From Brachybacterium squillarum M-6-3 (GTDB taxonomy: Bacteria > Actinomycetota > Actinomycetes > Actinomycetales > Dermabacteraceae): 64,000 nucleotides of DNA. The position numbers were made by a program, and so were the translations under genes. This document shows, piece by piece, positions 18,808-26,898 of this stretch. The stretch is from positions 310,001 through 374,000 of the forward strand of contig NZ_AGBX01000007.1 of the NCBI RefSeq assembly GCF_000225825.1, given 5' to 3'. The stretch's first letter is position 1. Each line of letters begins with the position of its first letter. The notes under the pieces are model-generated. The model was given only the letters and a program-made list of their open reading frames with translations. It made no database searches and was not told where the DNA came from.

Positions 18808-18851
18808 GCGTGCATGGTGTCCGACCTCGCAAGAGACTTCCAATATGCATA
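18804..18851. promoter_or_regulatory. AT-rich divergent promoter/operator region of the PBP and LysR genes
   Basis: The gap between the PBP and LysR genes is strikingly AT-rich for this genome. It holds two inverted repeats: CCATGC-GT-GCATGG at 18804-18817, overlapping the PBP start, and TATGCATA at 18844-18851. LysR proteins bind such dyads between divergent genes. I cannot tell which is the true site. Confidence 0.4.
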
Positions 18852-18891
18852 CGATGAAGCCGTTTTCACCTGCGTGATATAGGAGCAGTTC

Positions 18892-19740
18892 ATGGACCTG
18901 CTACGACACTTGGAGCTCTTCGAGGCTGTCGCGGACGAAGAGCACTTCGGGCGGGCGGCGCAGTCCGTCGGCATGGCTCAGCCCCCGATGTCCCAGGCCA
19001 TTCGGCGTCTCGAGCGAGAACTGGGATGCAGCCTGTTCCAGAGAACCCCCCGCGGAGCGCAGCTGACCGACGCCGGGCGACGTGTCCTGCGGGAGGCGAT
19101 GCGCGTGCGTGACGACGTGGATCGCCTGAGGACCGTGGCACGGTCCGCGACCCGGGCTCCGCTCGAGCTGCTGGTGGACCCGGGCTGCCCGCAGGAGTGG
19201 GCCTCCCGGTTCGCGACGACGCCGATCGCACCCGGCGCGGACATTCATCTCCGGCCGTGTCCGACAGCGGAGACCGTGACCCTCATTCGGGAGCAGGGAG
19301 GAATCGGGCTCGTTCTCGCGCCTGTGCGCACCGAGGGCCTGCGGGTCTCTCAGGTCACCACGTGCCGTCTCTGGGAACTGGTGCCCGATGCCTCGCCGCA
19401 GGCACCACGACACGCGCTCCTGCATGAGAACCCTCCGGCGCCGGCCCTCCGTGCACTGACTGCCGATCTCCGGGCGCAGGGGATGCTCGGCCCCTTCGAT
19501 GCCGAGGCACAGATCAGCGTCGTCGCGGACCTGCACGCCGGGAAGCTCACCCGCGCCCTGTCGATCGGCCGACCTCCCTGGCATGACAGCTGGACGGCGG
19601 ATCTCACGCTCCGCCCCCTCCCGGAGCCGGTGTCGGCGCGATTCCAACTCGTCGCCCGCAGGGATGAACGCAGCCGCGTGATCCATGAGGCGTGGGATGC
19701 CCTCCACGCTGTCCTGGACACTCTCCCCCAGGACGGCTGA
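18892..19740 (+). CDS. LysR family regulator, BlaA/AmpR-like by context
   Basis: A 282-aa LysR regulator. The N-terminal winged helix reads MDLLRHLELFEAVADEEHFG then AAQSVGMAQPPMSQAIRRLE, a standard LysR DNA-binding domain, followed by a substrate-binding domain. The gene is transcribed away from the PBP gene with a short AT-rich gap and is followed one base after its stop by a penicillin-recognising-type protein. In Streptomyces cacaoi, a LysR protein (BlaA) and a serine beta-lactamase-like protein (BlaB) together induce a divergent beta-lactamase gene; the layout here is the same with a PBP as the divergent target. ATG start with AGGAGCAG upstream. Confidence 0.88.
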   Translation: MDLLRHLELFEAVADEEHFGRAAQSVGMAQPPMSQAIRRLERELGCSLFQRTPRGAQLTDAGRRVLREAMRVRDDVDRLRTVARSATRAPLELLVDPGCPQEWASRFATTPIAPGADIHLRPCPTAETVTLIREQGGIGLVLAPVRTEGLRVSQVTTCRLWELVPDASPQAPRHALLHENPPAPALRALTADLRAQGMLGPFDAEAQISVVADLHAGKLTRALSIGRPPWHDSWTADLTLRPLPEPVSARFQLVARRDERSRVIHEAWDALHAVLDTLPQDG

Positions 19741-19741
19741 G

Positions 19742-20662
19742 ATGAGATCGGAGAGCACTGTCGAATCACCCATGGCCATCACCAGCGCTTTGGAGACCGC
19801 CGATGACCTGGGGATCGATCTGTCCTTCTGCGCACAGCGGGTGGATGGATCCGGCCCTGTACTGAGCCATCGGGCCGACGCCCTGTGGCCAGGAGCATCG
19901 CTGTACAAGCTGCCTGCAGGCATCGCGCTCCACCGCGCGAAGGAGGACCGACTGTCCGAACCCGTGCTCGTCCTCCCCCAGCACAGGGTCGACGGGGGTG
20001 CAGGCCTGTCCCTCATGGAGGACCCCGTCACCGTGACGTGGCGCGAGCTCGTGCGATTCATGCTGGTCGGCTCGGACAACACCGCCGCGGCGATCATCCT
20101 GGACGAGATCGGCATCCCTGCCGTGGATGCCGTCGCCCTCGACGCAGGCATGCGCGATTCGACCATCGCCAGCGCGGCCGAGACCGTTCGCCAGTCCGTC
20201 GACACGGCCCGGCGGCGCAGCAGCTTCACCACGGGACGCGACCTCGACGACGACCTGCTCGACTTCACGCGCACGGACCAGGTCCTCGGATCCCTGACGA
20301 CCGCCGCCGACCAGGTGCGACTGCTCAGCTCCCTGTGGAGCGGAGCCCTGATGGACAGTCGGGGCACGAACATGATCTGCAGCATGCTGGCTCAGCAGAT
20401 CGCTCCGACAAGGATCAGCAGGACACTCTCCTACCCAGGCGTTCGGGTCGCCGCGAAGACGGGCACCCGGGGGCCCTTCCGCCATGACAGCGCGGTGGTG
20501 AGCCACGAGCGGGAGACCCCGGTCGCTGTCAGCGTCCTCACCCGCAGCCTCGAGTTCGACCGCCTGATCCCGGCGATCGACGACGGGATCGGCGGGATCG
20601 CGGCCTCCCTCGTCGACGGGATCCGCTCCGAGTCGTCACACGGGGGTTGGCAGAGCGGATGA
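19742..20662 (+). CDS. BlaB-like cytosolic serine beta-lactamase-fold protein
   Basis: A 306-aa protein of the beta-lactamase/transpeptidase-like superfamily. It has SLYK (Ser53, Lys56), SDN (111-113) and KTGT (239-242), the three motifs of class A enzymes, in normal spacing. Two things argue against secreted beta-lactamase: there is no signal peptide or membrane anchor, and the omega-loop ExxLN glutamate needed for deacylation is not visible. These are the traits of S. cacaoi BlaB, an intracellular regulatory protein. It starts one base after the LysR stop, so the two form an operon. A role as an internal sensor acting with the LysR protein is inferred. Confidence 0.8.
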   Translation: MRSESTVESPMAITSALETADDLGIDLSFCAQRVDGSGPVLSHRADALWPGASLYKLPAGIALHRAKEDRLSEPVLVLPQHRVDGGAGLSLMEDPVTVTWRELVRFMLVGSDNTAAAIILDEIGIPAVDAVALDAGMRDSTIASAAETVRQSVDTARRRSSFTTGRDLDDDLLDFTRTDQVLGSLTTAADQVRLLSSLWSGALMDSRGTNMICSMLAQQIAPTRISRTLSYPGVRVAAKTGTRGPFRHDSAVVSHERETPVAVSVLTRSLEFDRLIPAIDDGIGGIAASLVDGIRSESSHGGWQSG

Positions 20663-20716
20663 GGGAGCGCGCGCAGCGGGCGCCGGCGGACACCTGACGC
20701 GGAGGGCTGTACGGGG

Positions 20717-20790
20717 TGGGTCGTGAGGGGCTCGAACCCCCGACCTTCTGGGTGTAAACCAGACGCTCTGACCAGCTGAGCTAACGACCC
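20717..20790 (-). tRNA. tRNA-Val (anticodon UAC)
   Basis: On the minus strand a full cloverleaf can be drawn: acceptor GGGTCGT pairing with ACGACCC, D-arm TAGCTCAGCTGGTCAGAGC, anticodon loop TTTACAC giving anticodon UAC, and T-arm GGGGGTTCGAGCCCC. CCA is not encoded. Its 3' end faces the accessory block at 15.9-20.7 kb. Confidence 0.96.
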
Positions 20791-20854
20791 GGACAGGGCC
20801 GCAGCCCTGGGGGCGCCGACCGCGCGGGGACCCGCGGCGGCGGCGCCGACCGCC

Positions 20855-21271
20855 TCAGTTGCGGGTGGCCAGGCGGGTGCCGGTCCAGTCCGCGGCGAGG
20901 GAGACGGTGCTCATCACACGCAGCCCGGCGATGCCGGCGGCCTCCTGCACCTCGGCGGGGGTGACATGGCCGTCGCGGCCCGCCTTGGGGATCAGCAGCC
21001 AGATCGGGCCGCCCGCGGCGAGCGTGGTCAGGGAGTCGACCAAGGCGTCGGTGAGGTCGCCGTCGCCCTCGCGCCACCACATGATGACGGCGTCGACGAT
21101 CTCCTGGCAGTCCTCGTCCTCGAGCTCCTCCCCGATGGTGTCCTCGATGGAGTCGCGCAGCTCGAGGTCGACGTCGTCGTCGTACCCGAACTCCTGGACG
21201 ATCTGGCCCTCGGTGAAGGCCAGCACCTCCGCAGGGGAGCTGGACGAGTGGGCGTCGGCCGACGGTGACAA
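20855..21271 (-). CDS. DUF3052 family protein
   Basis: A 138-aa member of DUF3052, a family confined to actinobacteria with no firm function. It contains FGYDDDVDLELRDSIEDTIG, DAVIMWWREGDGDLTDALVD and WLLIPKAGRDGHVTPAEVQE, the family hallmarks. The start is TTG, not ATG: an excellent AAGGAG ribosome site lies eight bases before it and no other start is well placed. The gene is divergent from aceE, an arrangement found in other actinobacteria. TAGACT at 21350-21355 (minus) is a candidate -10 box. Confidence 0.9.
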   Translation of the reverse strand: MSPSADAHSSSSPAEVLAFTEGQIVQEFGYDDDVDLELRDSIEDTIGEELEDEDCQEIVDAVIMWWREGDGDLTDALVDSLTTLAAGGPIWLLIPKAGRDGHVTPAEVQEAAGIAGLRVMSTVSLAADWTGTRLATRN

Positions 21272-21609
21272 GAACGGACTCCTTCACGAACGATGATCAG
21301 GTCACCGGGGCGTGAAGGCGCTCGGCCTCCTCCCCCGGGATGCGGGGCGAGTCTAATCCACTGCCGCGCCCGCCGCACCGACAGGTCCACGAACGTCCTC
21401 GGCGCGCCCCTGACCTGCAGGTGAACGGCCGACGTCGCGGGCATGTGCCAGGTCTCACGGCCACCGCACGGCCGGGCCCGCACCCCCGCGGACCCGGACC
21501 GGTAGGCTGAGCGGCACCGTGGCCGCTAGGACGGACAGTTCCGGCGCAAAGGCGCTCCCCGCCTCCGGCTCGGCCCGTTCGTCGCCTCCCGTGAGAGAGA
21601 AGGACAGCA
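21272..21609. other. Divergent promoter region of DUF3052 and aceE (338 bp, no gene)
   Basis: No reading frame here looks coding. Two -10-like boxes are visible, TAGACT on the minus strand (21350-21355) toward DUF3052 and TAGGCT on the plus strand (21503-21508) toward aceE. That leaves leaders of about 75 and 95 bases respectively. I see no riboswitch-like conserved block. Confidence 0.5.
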
Positions 21610-24354
21610 GTGAGTTCGTCCGAGACCCCCCGTCCCATCGGCATCAACCTGCCCAGCCATGCGCAGGACCCGGATCCCGAGGAGACGCGCGAATGGTTGG
21701 ACTCGTTCGACGCCCTCGTCGAGCAGCGCGGCGTCGACCGCGCCTCCGAGATCGTCCAGAACCTGATCCAGCGCGCCCGTCACCAGGATCTTGACCTCCC
21801 CGATTCGCTGACCACGGACTACATCAACACCATCGCCGTGGACGATCAGCCGGAGTACCCCGGCGACCTCGAGCTGGAGCGCAAGGTCCGCAACATCATC
21901 CGCTGGAACGCCGCGATGCTGGTGCACCGCGCCCAGCGCCCCGGCGTCTCCGTCGGCGGTCACCTCTCCAGCTACGCCTCCATCGCGAACATGTACGAGG
22001 TGGGCTTCAACCACTTCTTCCGCGGCCGCGACCACGAGGGCGGCGGCGACCACGTCTTCTTCCAGGGCCATGCCTCCCCCGGCATCTACGCCCGCGCCTA
22101 CATGCTGGGCCGCCTGTCCGCCGAGCAGCTCGACGGCTTCCGCCAGGAGAAGTCCTCCGAGCACGGCATGCCCTCCTACCCGCACCCGCGCGCGATGCCG
22201 GAGTTCTGGGAGTTCCCCACGGTCTCGATGGGCATCGGCCCGGTCAACGCGATCGAGCAGGCCTCCTTCGACAAGTACCTCGACAACCGCGGGCTCCGCG
22301 ACACCTCCCAGCAGCACACCTGGGCGTTCCTCGGCGACGGCGAGATGGACGAGGTCGAGTCCCGCGGCGCGCTGCACATCGCCGCCAAGGAGCACCTGGA
22401 CAACCTCACCTTCGTCGTGAACTGCAATCTGCAGCGCCTCGACGGCCCGGTGCGCGGCAACGGCAAGATCATCCAGGAGCTGGAGTCGCAGTTCCGCGGC
22501 GCCGGCTGGAACGTCATCAAGGTGATCTGGGGCTCCGGCTGGGACCCGCTGCTGGAGGCCTCCGAGGACGGCGCCCTCATCGACCTGATGAACGCCACCC
22601 CCGACGGCGACTTCCAGACCTACCGCGCCGAGTCCGGCGGCTTCATCCGCGACAACTTCTTCGGTCGCGACCCGCGCACCAAGGCGCTGGTCGAGGACAT
22701 GTCCGATGACGACATCTGGTGGAAGCTGACCCGCGGCGGGCACGACACCCGCAAGATCTACGCGGCCTACAAGGCGGCGATGGAGCACAAGGGCCAGCCC
22801 ACGGTCATCCTCATGCACACCGTCAAGGGCTACCGCCTGGGCAAGAACTTCGCGGGCCGCAACGCGACCCACCAGATGAAGAAGTTCACCCTGGAGGATC
22901 TCAAGACCCTCCGCGACACCCTGGACATCCCGATCTCGGACGAGCAGCTCGAGTCGGGCAGCGTCTACGACGCGCCGCTGTACGTGCCCGAGGACGACTC
23001 CGAGGTCATGCAGTACTTCCGGGAGCGTCGCAGCGAGCTGGGCGGCCCGATGCCCTCCCGCCGCACCGATCACAAGGCCCTGACCCTGCCGGGCGAGAAG
23101 GCCTACGAGGTCGTCAACCGCGGCTCCGGCAAGCAGGAGATCGCCACCACGATGGCGCTGGTCCGGCTGCTGAAGGACCTCATGCGGGACAAGGAGATCG
23201 GCAAGCTCTTCGTGCCGATCATCCCGGACGAGGCCCGCACCTTCGGCATGGACTCCCTGTTCCCCTCGGCGAAGATCTACAACCCGGACGGGCAGAACTA
23301 CATCGCCGTGGACCGCGACCTGCTGCTGGCCTACAAGGAGTCCGCGCAGGGCCAGATCAAGCACATGGGCATCAACGAGATCAGCTCGACCTCCGCGTTC
23401 ACCGCGGCGGGCACCTCGTACGCCACCCACGACCTGCCGATGATCCCGTTCTACATCTTCTACTCGATGTTCGGGTTCCAGCGCACCGGCGACTTCTTCT
23501 GGGCCGCCGGCGACCAGATGGCCAAGGGCTTCGTGATCGGCGCCACCGCCGGCAAGACCACCCTGGCCGGCGAGGGCCTGCAGCACATGGACGGCCACTC
23601 GCCGATCCTGGCCAACACCAACCCCGGCACCGTCATCTACGACCCGGCCTACGGCTACGAGATCGGGCACATCATCCGCGACGGCCTGCAGCGGATGTAC
23701 GGCGAGGACGACCGCCTGCAGGAGGTCTTCTACTACATCACCGTCTACAACGAGCCTCTGGTGCAGCCCGCCCAGCCCGAGGGCCTGGACGTGGACGGCC
23801 TGATCAAGGGCATGTACCTGCTCGAGCCGGCCGAGGACGGCGAGGGCCCCGAGGTTCAGCTGCTGGCCTCCGGCGTCGGCGTGCCGTGGGCGCGCCACGC
23901 CAAGGAGCTGCTGGCCGAGGACTGGGGCGTGCGCGGCGCGGTCTGGTCGGTGACCTCCTGGACCGAGATGCGCAAGGACGCCCTGGAGGCGGAGAAGCAC
24001 AACCTGCTGGACCCGGAGAACCCGCGCACCCCGTGGATCACCGAGCGCCTGCAGGGCGTGGACGGCCCCTTCGTGGCCACCTCCGACTACGACTTCCTGG
24101 TGCCCGACATGATCCGCGAGTGGATCCCGGGCTCCTACGGCGTGCTCGGCGCGGACGGCTGGGGCTTCTCGGACACCCGTCCGGCGGCCCGTCGCCACCT
24201 GAAGATCGACGCCCACTCGATGGTGGTCAAGGCGCTGCAGCTCCTGGCCCGCGAGGGCAAGGTCGACCCGCAGGTGGTCCGCCAGGCCATTGACAAGTAC
24301 GACCTCACCGACGTGAACGCCGGTCAGTCCGGCTCCTTCGGCGGCGAGTCCTGA
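21610..24354 (+). CDS. aceE: Pyruvate dehydrogenase E1 component, homodimeric
   Basis: Decarboxylates pyruvate with thiamine diphosphate as first step of the pyruvate dehydrogenase complex. The 914-aa protein has the length of the single-chain E1 class. Visible motifs: [19 protein letters not shown], the ThDP-binding [17 protein letters not shown] followed by [20 protein letters not shown] (GDG...NCN), and HTVKGYRLG. The GTG start has a GAGAGAAGG ribosome site. A strong hairpin follows the stop. It lies directly upstream of the fatty acid operon, so acetyl-CoA supply and use are neighbours. Confidence 0.96.
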   Translation: MSSSETPRPIGINLPSHAQDPDPEETREWLDSFDALVEQRGVDRASEIVQNLIQRARHQDLDLPDSLTTDYINTIAVDDQPEYPGDLELERKVRNIIRWNAAMLVHRAQRPGVSVGGHLSSYASIANMYEVGFNHFFRGRDHEGGGDHVFFQGHASPGIYARAYMLGRLSAEQLDGFRQEKSSEHGMPSYPHPRAMPEFWEFPTVSMGIGPVNAIEQASFDKYLDNRGLRDTSQQHTWAFLGDGEMDEVESRGALHIAAKEHLDNLTFVVNCNLQRLDGPVRGNGKIIQELESQFRGAGWNVIKVIWGSGWDPLLEASEDGALIDLMNATPDGDFQTYRAESGGFIRDNFFGRDPRTKALVEDMSDDDIWWKLTRGGHDTRKIYAAYKAAMEHKGQPTVILMHTVKGYRLGKNFAGRNATHQMKKFTLEDLKTLRDTLDIPISDEQLESGSVYDAPLYVPEDDSEVMQYFRERRSELGGPMPSRRTDHKALTLPGEKAYEVVNRGSGKQEIATTMALVRLLKDLMRDKEIGKLFVPIIPDEARTFGMDSLFPSAKIYNPDGQNYIAVDRDLLLAYKESAQGQIKHMGINEISSTSAFTAAGTSYATHDLPMIPFYIFYSMFGFQRTGDFFWAAGDQMAKGFVIGATAGKTTLAGEGLQHMDGHSPILANTNPGTVIYDPAYGYEIGHIIRDGLQRMYGEDDRLQEVFYYITVYNEPLVQPAQPEGLDVDGLIKGMYLLEPAEDGEGPEVQLLASGVGVPWARHAKELLAEDWGVRGAVWSVTSWTEMRKDALEAEKHNLLDPENPRTPWITERLQGVDGPFVATSDYDFLVPDMIREWIPGSYGVLGADGWGFSDTRPAARRHLKIDAHSMVVKALQLLAREGKVDPQVVRQAIDKYDLTDVNAGQSGSFGGES

Positions 24355-24360
24355 CATCCC

Positions 24361-24395
24361 GGGCCGTCCGTCCCCTCCGAGGGGGCGGGCGGCCC
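24361..24395 (+). terminator. aceE terminator hairpin
   Basis: Bases 24361-24377 pair with 24379-24395 with two G-U pairs, seven bases after the aceE stop. It separates aceE from the fab genes. Confidence 0.7.
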
Positions 24396-24500
24396 GTCCT
24401 CGTCCCCGGGCCGCCGTCGGCCCGGACCCGGCGAGGAGCCCCGCGCGGGTCGACCCAGCAGCCCGCTCCCTCACCCGCTCGTCTCCCCCTGGAGGTTCCC

Positions 24501-25436
24501 GTGCTCGCCATCGTCTGCCCCGGACAGGGCGCCCAGAAGCCCGGCTTCCTGGCCCCCTGGCTCGAGCTGCCCGGCGTCGCCGACACCCTCGGCGCCCTCG
24601 CCGAGCCCGCCGGCATCGACCTGATCGCCCACGGCACCGAGTCCGACGCCGAGACCATCCGCGACACCGCCGTGGCCCAGCCGCTGCTGGTGGCCGCCGG
24701 GATCGTCGCCGCGTCCCAGCTCGGTGGCGACGGCGCCCTGCCCGCCGACGTGGTGGCCGGTCACAGCGTCGGCGAGGTGACCGCCGCGGCGCTGGCCGGG
24801 GTGCTGAGCCCCGAGGACGCGCTGCGCCTGGTGGCCGTGCGCTCGCAGGCGATGGCCCGCGACGCCGCCCGCGAGGAGACCGGCATGGCCGCCGTCGTCG
24901 GCGGCACCCGCGAGGAGGTGTTGGAGGCGATCCGCGCCCAGGACCTGCACCCCGCGAACATCAACTCCGCCTCCCAGGTGGTGGCCGCCGGCCCCGTCGC
25001 GGCCCTGGCCGCCCTCGGGGAGAACGCGCCCGCCAAGGCCCGCGTGATCCCGCTGCAGGTGGCCGGCGCCTTCCACACCCCCTTCATGGCGGGCGCCCGC
25101 GAGGAGCTGGCGGCCTTCGCCCCCACCCTCTCCCCCGCCGACCCGGCCACCGCCCTGGTCTCCAATGCGGGCGGCCAGGAGGTCACCTCCGGCGCCCGCT
25201 ACCTGGAGCTGATCGTCGACCAGGTGGTCTCCCCCGTGGACTGGGAGGCCTGCATGGCCGCCCTGCGGAACCGCGGCGTCACCGCGATCCTCGAGGTCGC
25301 CCCCGCCGGCACCCTGGTGGGCCTGGCCAAGCGCGAGCTGAAGGGCGTCGCCACCGCCTCCCTGAACACCCCCGACGACCTCGAGGCGGCCCGCGCTCTG
25401 GTGTCCGAGCACGCCGCGGCCACGAAGGAGCACTGA
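24501..25436 (+). CDS. fabD: Malonyl-CoA:ACP transacylase
   Basis: Loads malonyl groups onto acyl carrier protein for fatty acid synthesis. The 311-aa protein begins MLAIVCPGQGAQKPGFL, has the nucleophile motif GHSVGE (Ser about residue 92), and the catalytic histidine in AFHTPFM near 195. It starts with GTG and is followed two bases later by fabH. In Streptomyces a FasR-type regulator precedes this operon; none is present here, aceE being the direct upstream gene. Confidence 0.95.
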   Translation: MLAIVCPGQGAQKPGFLAPWLELPGVADTLGALAEPAGIDLIAHGTESDAETIRDTAVAQPLLVAAGIVAASQLGGDGALPADVVAGHSVGEVTAAALAGVLSPEDALRLVAVRSQAMARDAAREETGMAAVVGGTREEVLEAIRAQDLHPANINSASQVVAAGPVAALAALGENAPAKARVIPLQVAGAFHTPFMAGAREELAAFAPTLSPADPATALVSNAGGQEVTSGARYLELIVDQVVSPVDWEACMAALRNRGVTAILEVAPAGTLVGLAKRELKGVATASLNTPDDLEAARALVSEHAAATKEH

Positions 25437-25437
25437 G

Positions 25438-26439
25438 ATGACCGTCTCCCTGCGCGCCCAGCCCACCGTGGCCGGCTCGAAGATCCTCGCCTACGGCGCC
25501 GCCCGCGGCGACCTCGTGGTCCCCAACGACGACCTGGTCGGCCCGATCGACTCCTCCGACGAGTGGATCCGCCAGCGCACCGGCATCGTCACCCGCCACC
25601 GCGCCAGCGCCGAGGTGGGCGTGAAGGACCTCGCCCTCACCGCGGGGCGCGAGGCCGTGGAGCGCTCAGGCATCGCGATCGACGAGCTCGACGCGATCAT
25701 CGTCTCCACCATCTCTTTCCCCTACCCCACGCCCTCGCTGGCCACGCTGCTGGCAGGGGAGCTGGGCCGACCCGATGTGATCGCCTACGACATCTCGGCC
25801 GCCTGCGCCGGGTTCTGCTACGGCATCGGCCAGGCGGATTCCCTGATCCGCTCGGGCAGCTCCCGCAACGTGCTGGTGATCGGCGCGGAGAAGCTCTCCG
25901 ACTTCGTCTCCCCCACCGACCGCACCATCTCCTTCCTGCTGGGCGACGGCGCCGGCGCAGCCGTGGTCGGGGCGAGCGAGGTCCCGATGATCGGCCCCAC
26001 CGTCTGGGGCAGCGACGGCGACAACTGGAACACCATCCGGATGACCGGCTCGCTCACCGACTTCCGCGACGGCAACGCCGAGTGGCCCACCCTCGAGCAG
26101 GACGGCCGCACCGTGTTCCGCTGGGCCGTCTGGCACACCGCGCAGAAGGTCCGCGAGATGCTCGAGCTCTCCGGGCTCACCGTCGAGGACGTCGACGTGT
26201 TCGTGCCGCACCAGGCGAACATGCGCATCGTCGACGAGCTCGCCAAGCAGCTGGGCCTCGGCGACGACGTCGTCATCGGCCGCGACATCGCCGAGACCGG
26301 CAACACCTCCGCCGCCTCCGTGCCGCTGGCCACACACCGTCTCCTCGAGGAGGGGAAGGCCAAGAGCGGCGACGTGCTCGTCCAGTTCGGCTTCGGCGCG
26401 GGCCTGGCCTACGCCGGGCAGGTCGTGGTGCTCCCCTGA
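25438..26439 (+). CDS. fabH: Beta-ketoacyl-ACP synthase III
   Basis: Starts fatty acid chains by condensing an acyl-CoA primer with malonyl-ACP. The 333-aa protein has the catalytic triad in family context: Cys in ISAACAGFCYG, His in VPHQANMRI and Asn in TGNTSAAS. The loop LTDFRDGNAEWPT and nearby changes fit branched-primer enzymes of Gram-positives, though substrate choice cannot be proven. The ATG start lies two bases after the fabD stop. Confidence 0.95.
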   Translation: MTVSLRAQPTVAGSKILAYGAARGDLVVPNDDLVGPIDSSDEWIRQRTGIVTRHRASAEVGVKDLALTAGREAVERSGIAIDELDAIIVSTISFPYPTPSLATLLAGELGRPDVIAYDISAACAGFCYGIGQADSLIRSGSSRNVLVIGAEKLSDFVSPTDRTISFLLGDGAGAAVVGASEVPMIGPTVWGSDGDNWNTIRMTGSLTDFRDGNAEWPTLEQDGRTVFRWAVWHTAQKVREMLELSGLTVEDVDVFVPHQANMRIVDELAKQLGLGDDVVIGRDIAETGNTSAASVPLATHRLLEEGKAKSGDVLVQFGFGAGLAYAGQVVVLP

Positions 26440-26534
26440 GCACCCTCGGCGCCCACCGTCGCGGCCCTGTCGGGGCCGTCACGGCGCGCGCGGACATCCG
26501 GGGCCCGTTACCGATACGCGCCACCTCGCGCAGG

Positions 26535-26540
26535 TAGTCT
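26535..26540 (+). promoter_or_regulatory. Candidate -10 box of acpP
   Basis: TAGTCT about 36 bases before the acpP start, in a 137-base gap that also holds a small hairpin (CGGCCC-TGTC-GGGGCCG). ACP is needed in far larger amounts than the enzymes, so a separate acpP promoter would make sense. Confidence 0.4.
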
Positions 26541-26576
26541 GTCCCCGCCAGAGATCACCACTAACAAGGAGTACCC

Positions 26577-26825
26577 ATGGCCAGCACCGAGAACGAGATC
26601 CTCGAGGGCCTCGCCGAGATCGTCAATGAGGAGACCGGTGTCGCCACCGAGGACGTCAAGCTCGACAAGTCCTTCACCGACGACCTGGACATCGACTCCA
26701 TCTCCATGATGACCATCGTGGTCAACGCGGAGGAGAAGTTCGACGTGCGCATCCCCGACGAGGAGGTCAAGAACCTCGTGACCGTCGGCGACGCCGTCAA
26801 GTACATCGAGGGCGCGCAGTCCTGA
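26577..26825 (+). CDS. acpP: Acyl carrier protein
   Basis: Carries growing fatty acyl chains on a phosphopantetheine arm. The 82-aa acidic protein has the attachment motif DLDIDSISMM (Ser about residue 42) and the typical helix ERKF-like segment NAEEKFDVRIPDEEVKNLV. ATG start with AAGGAG ribosome site. Middle of the fabD-fabH-acpP-fabF cluster. Confidence 0.97.
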   Translation: MASTENEILEGLAEIVNEETGVATEDVKLDKSFTDDLDIDSISMMTIVVNAEEKFDVRIPDEEVKNLVTVGDAVKYIEGAQS

Positions 26826-26835
26826 TCCTCGCCTG

Positions 26836-26865
26836 ACGCCCGGGACCTCTGCGTCCCGGGCGTCG
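26836..26865 (+). terminator. Intercistronic hairpin between acpP and fabF
   Basis: A perfect 12-base stem (26836-26847 with 26854-26865) with a 6-base loop, ten bases after the acpP stop. It may act as partial terminator or 3' stabiliser, raising acpP over fabF levels. Confidence 0.6.
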
Positions 26866-26898
26866 CCGCTCCCTGACCCGTTCGTCCCGGAGGTCCTC

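Noticed and set aside
19742-20662. Calling this gene a class A beta-lactamase
   Set aside because: No signal peptide and no ExxLN glutamate visible; context fits a BlaB-like regulatory protein better.
20717-20790. tRNA-Val as proven integration site of a mobile element
   Set aside because: No integrase gene and no direct repeat of the tRNA end seen at the other side of the block.
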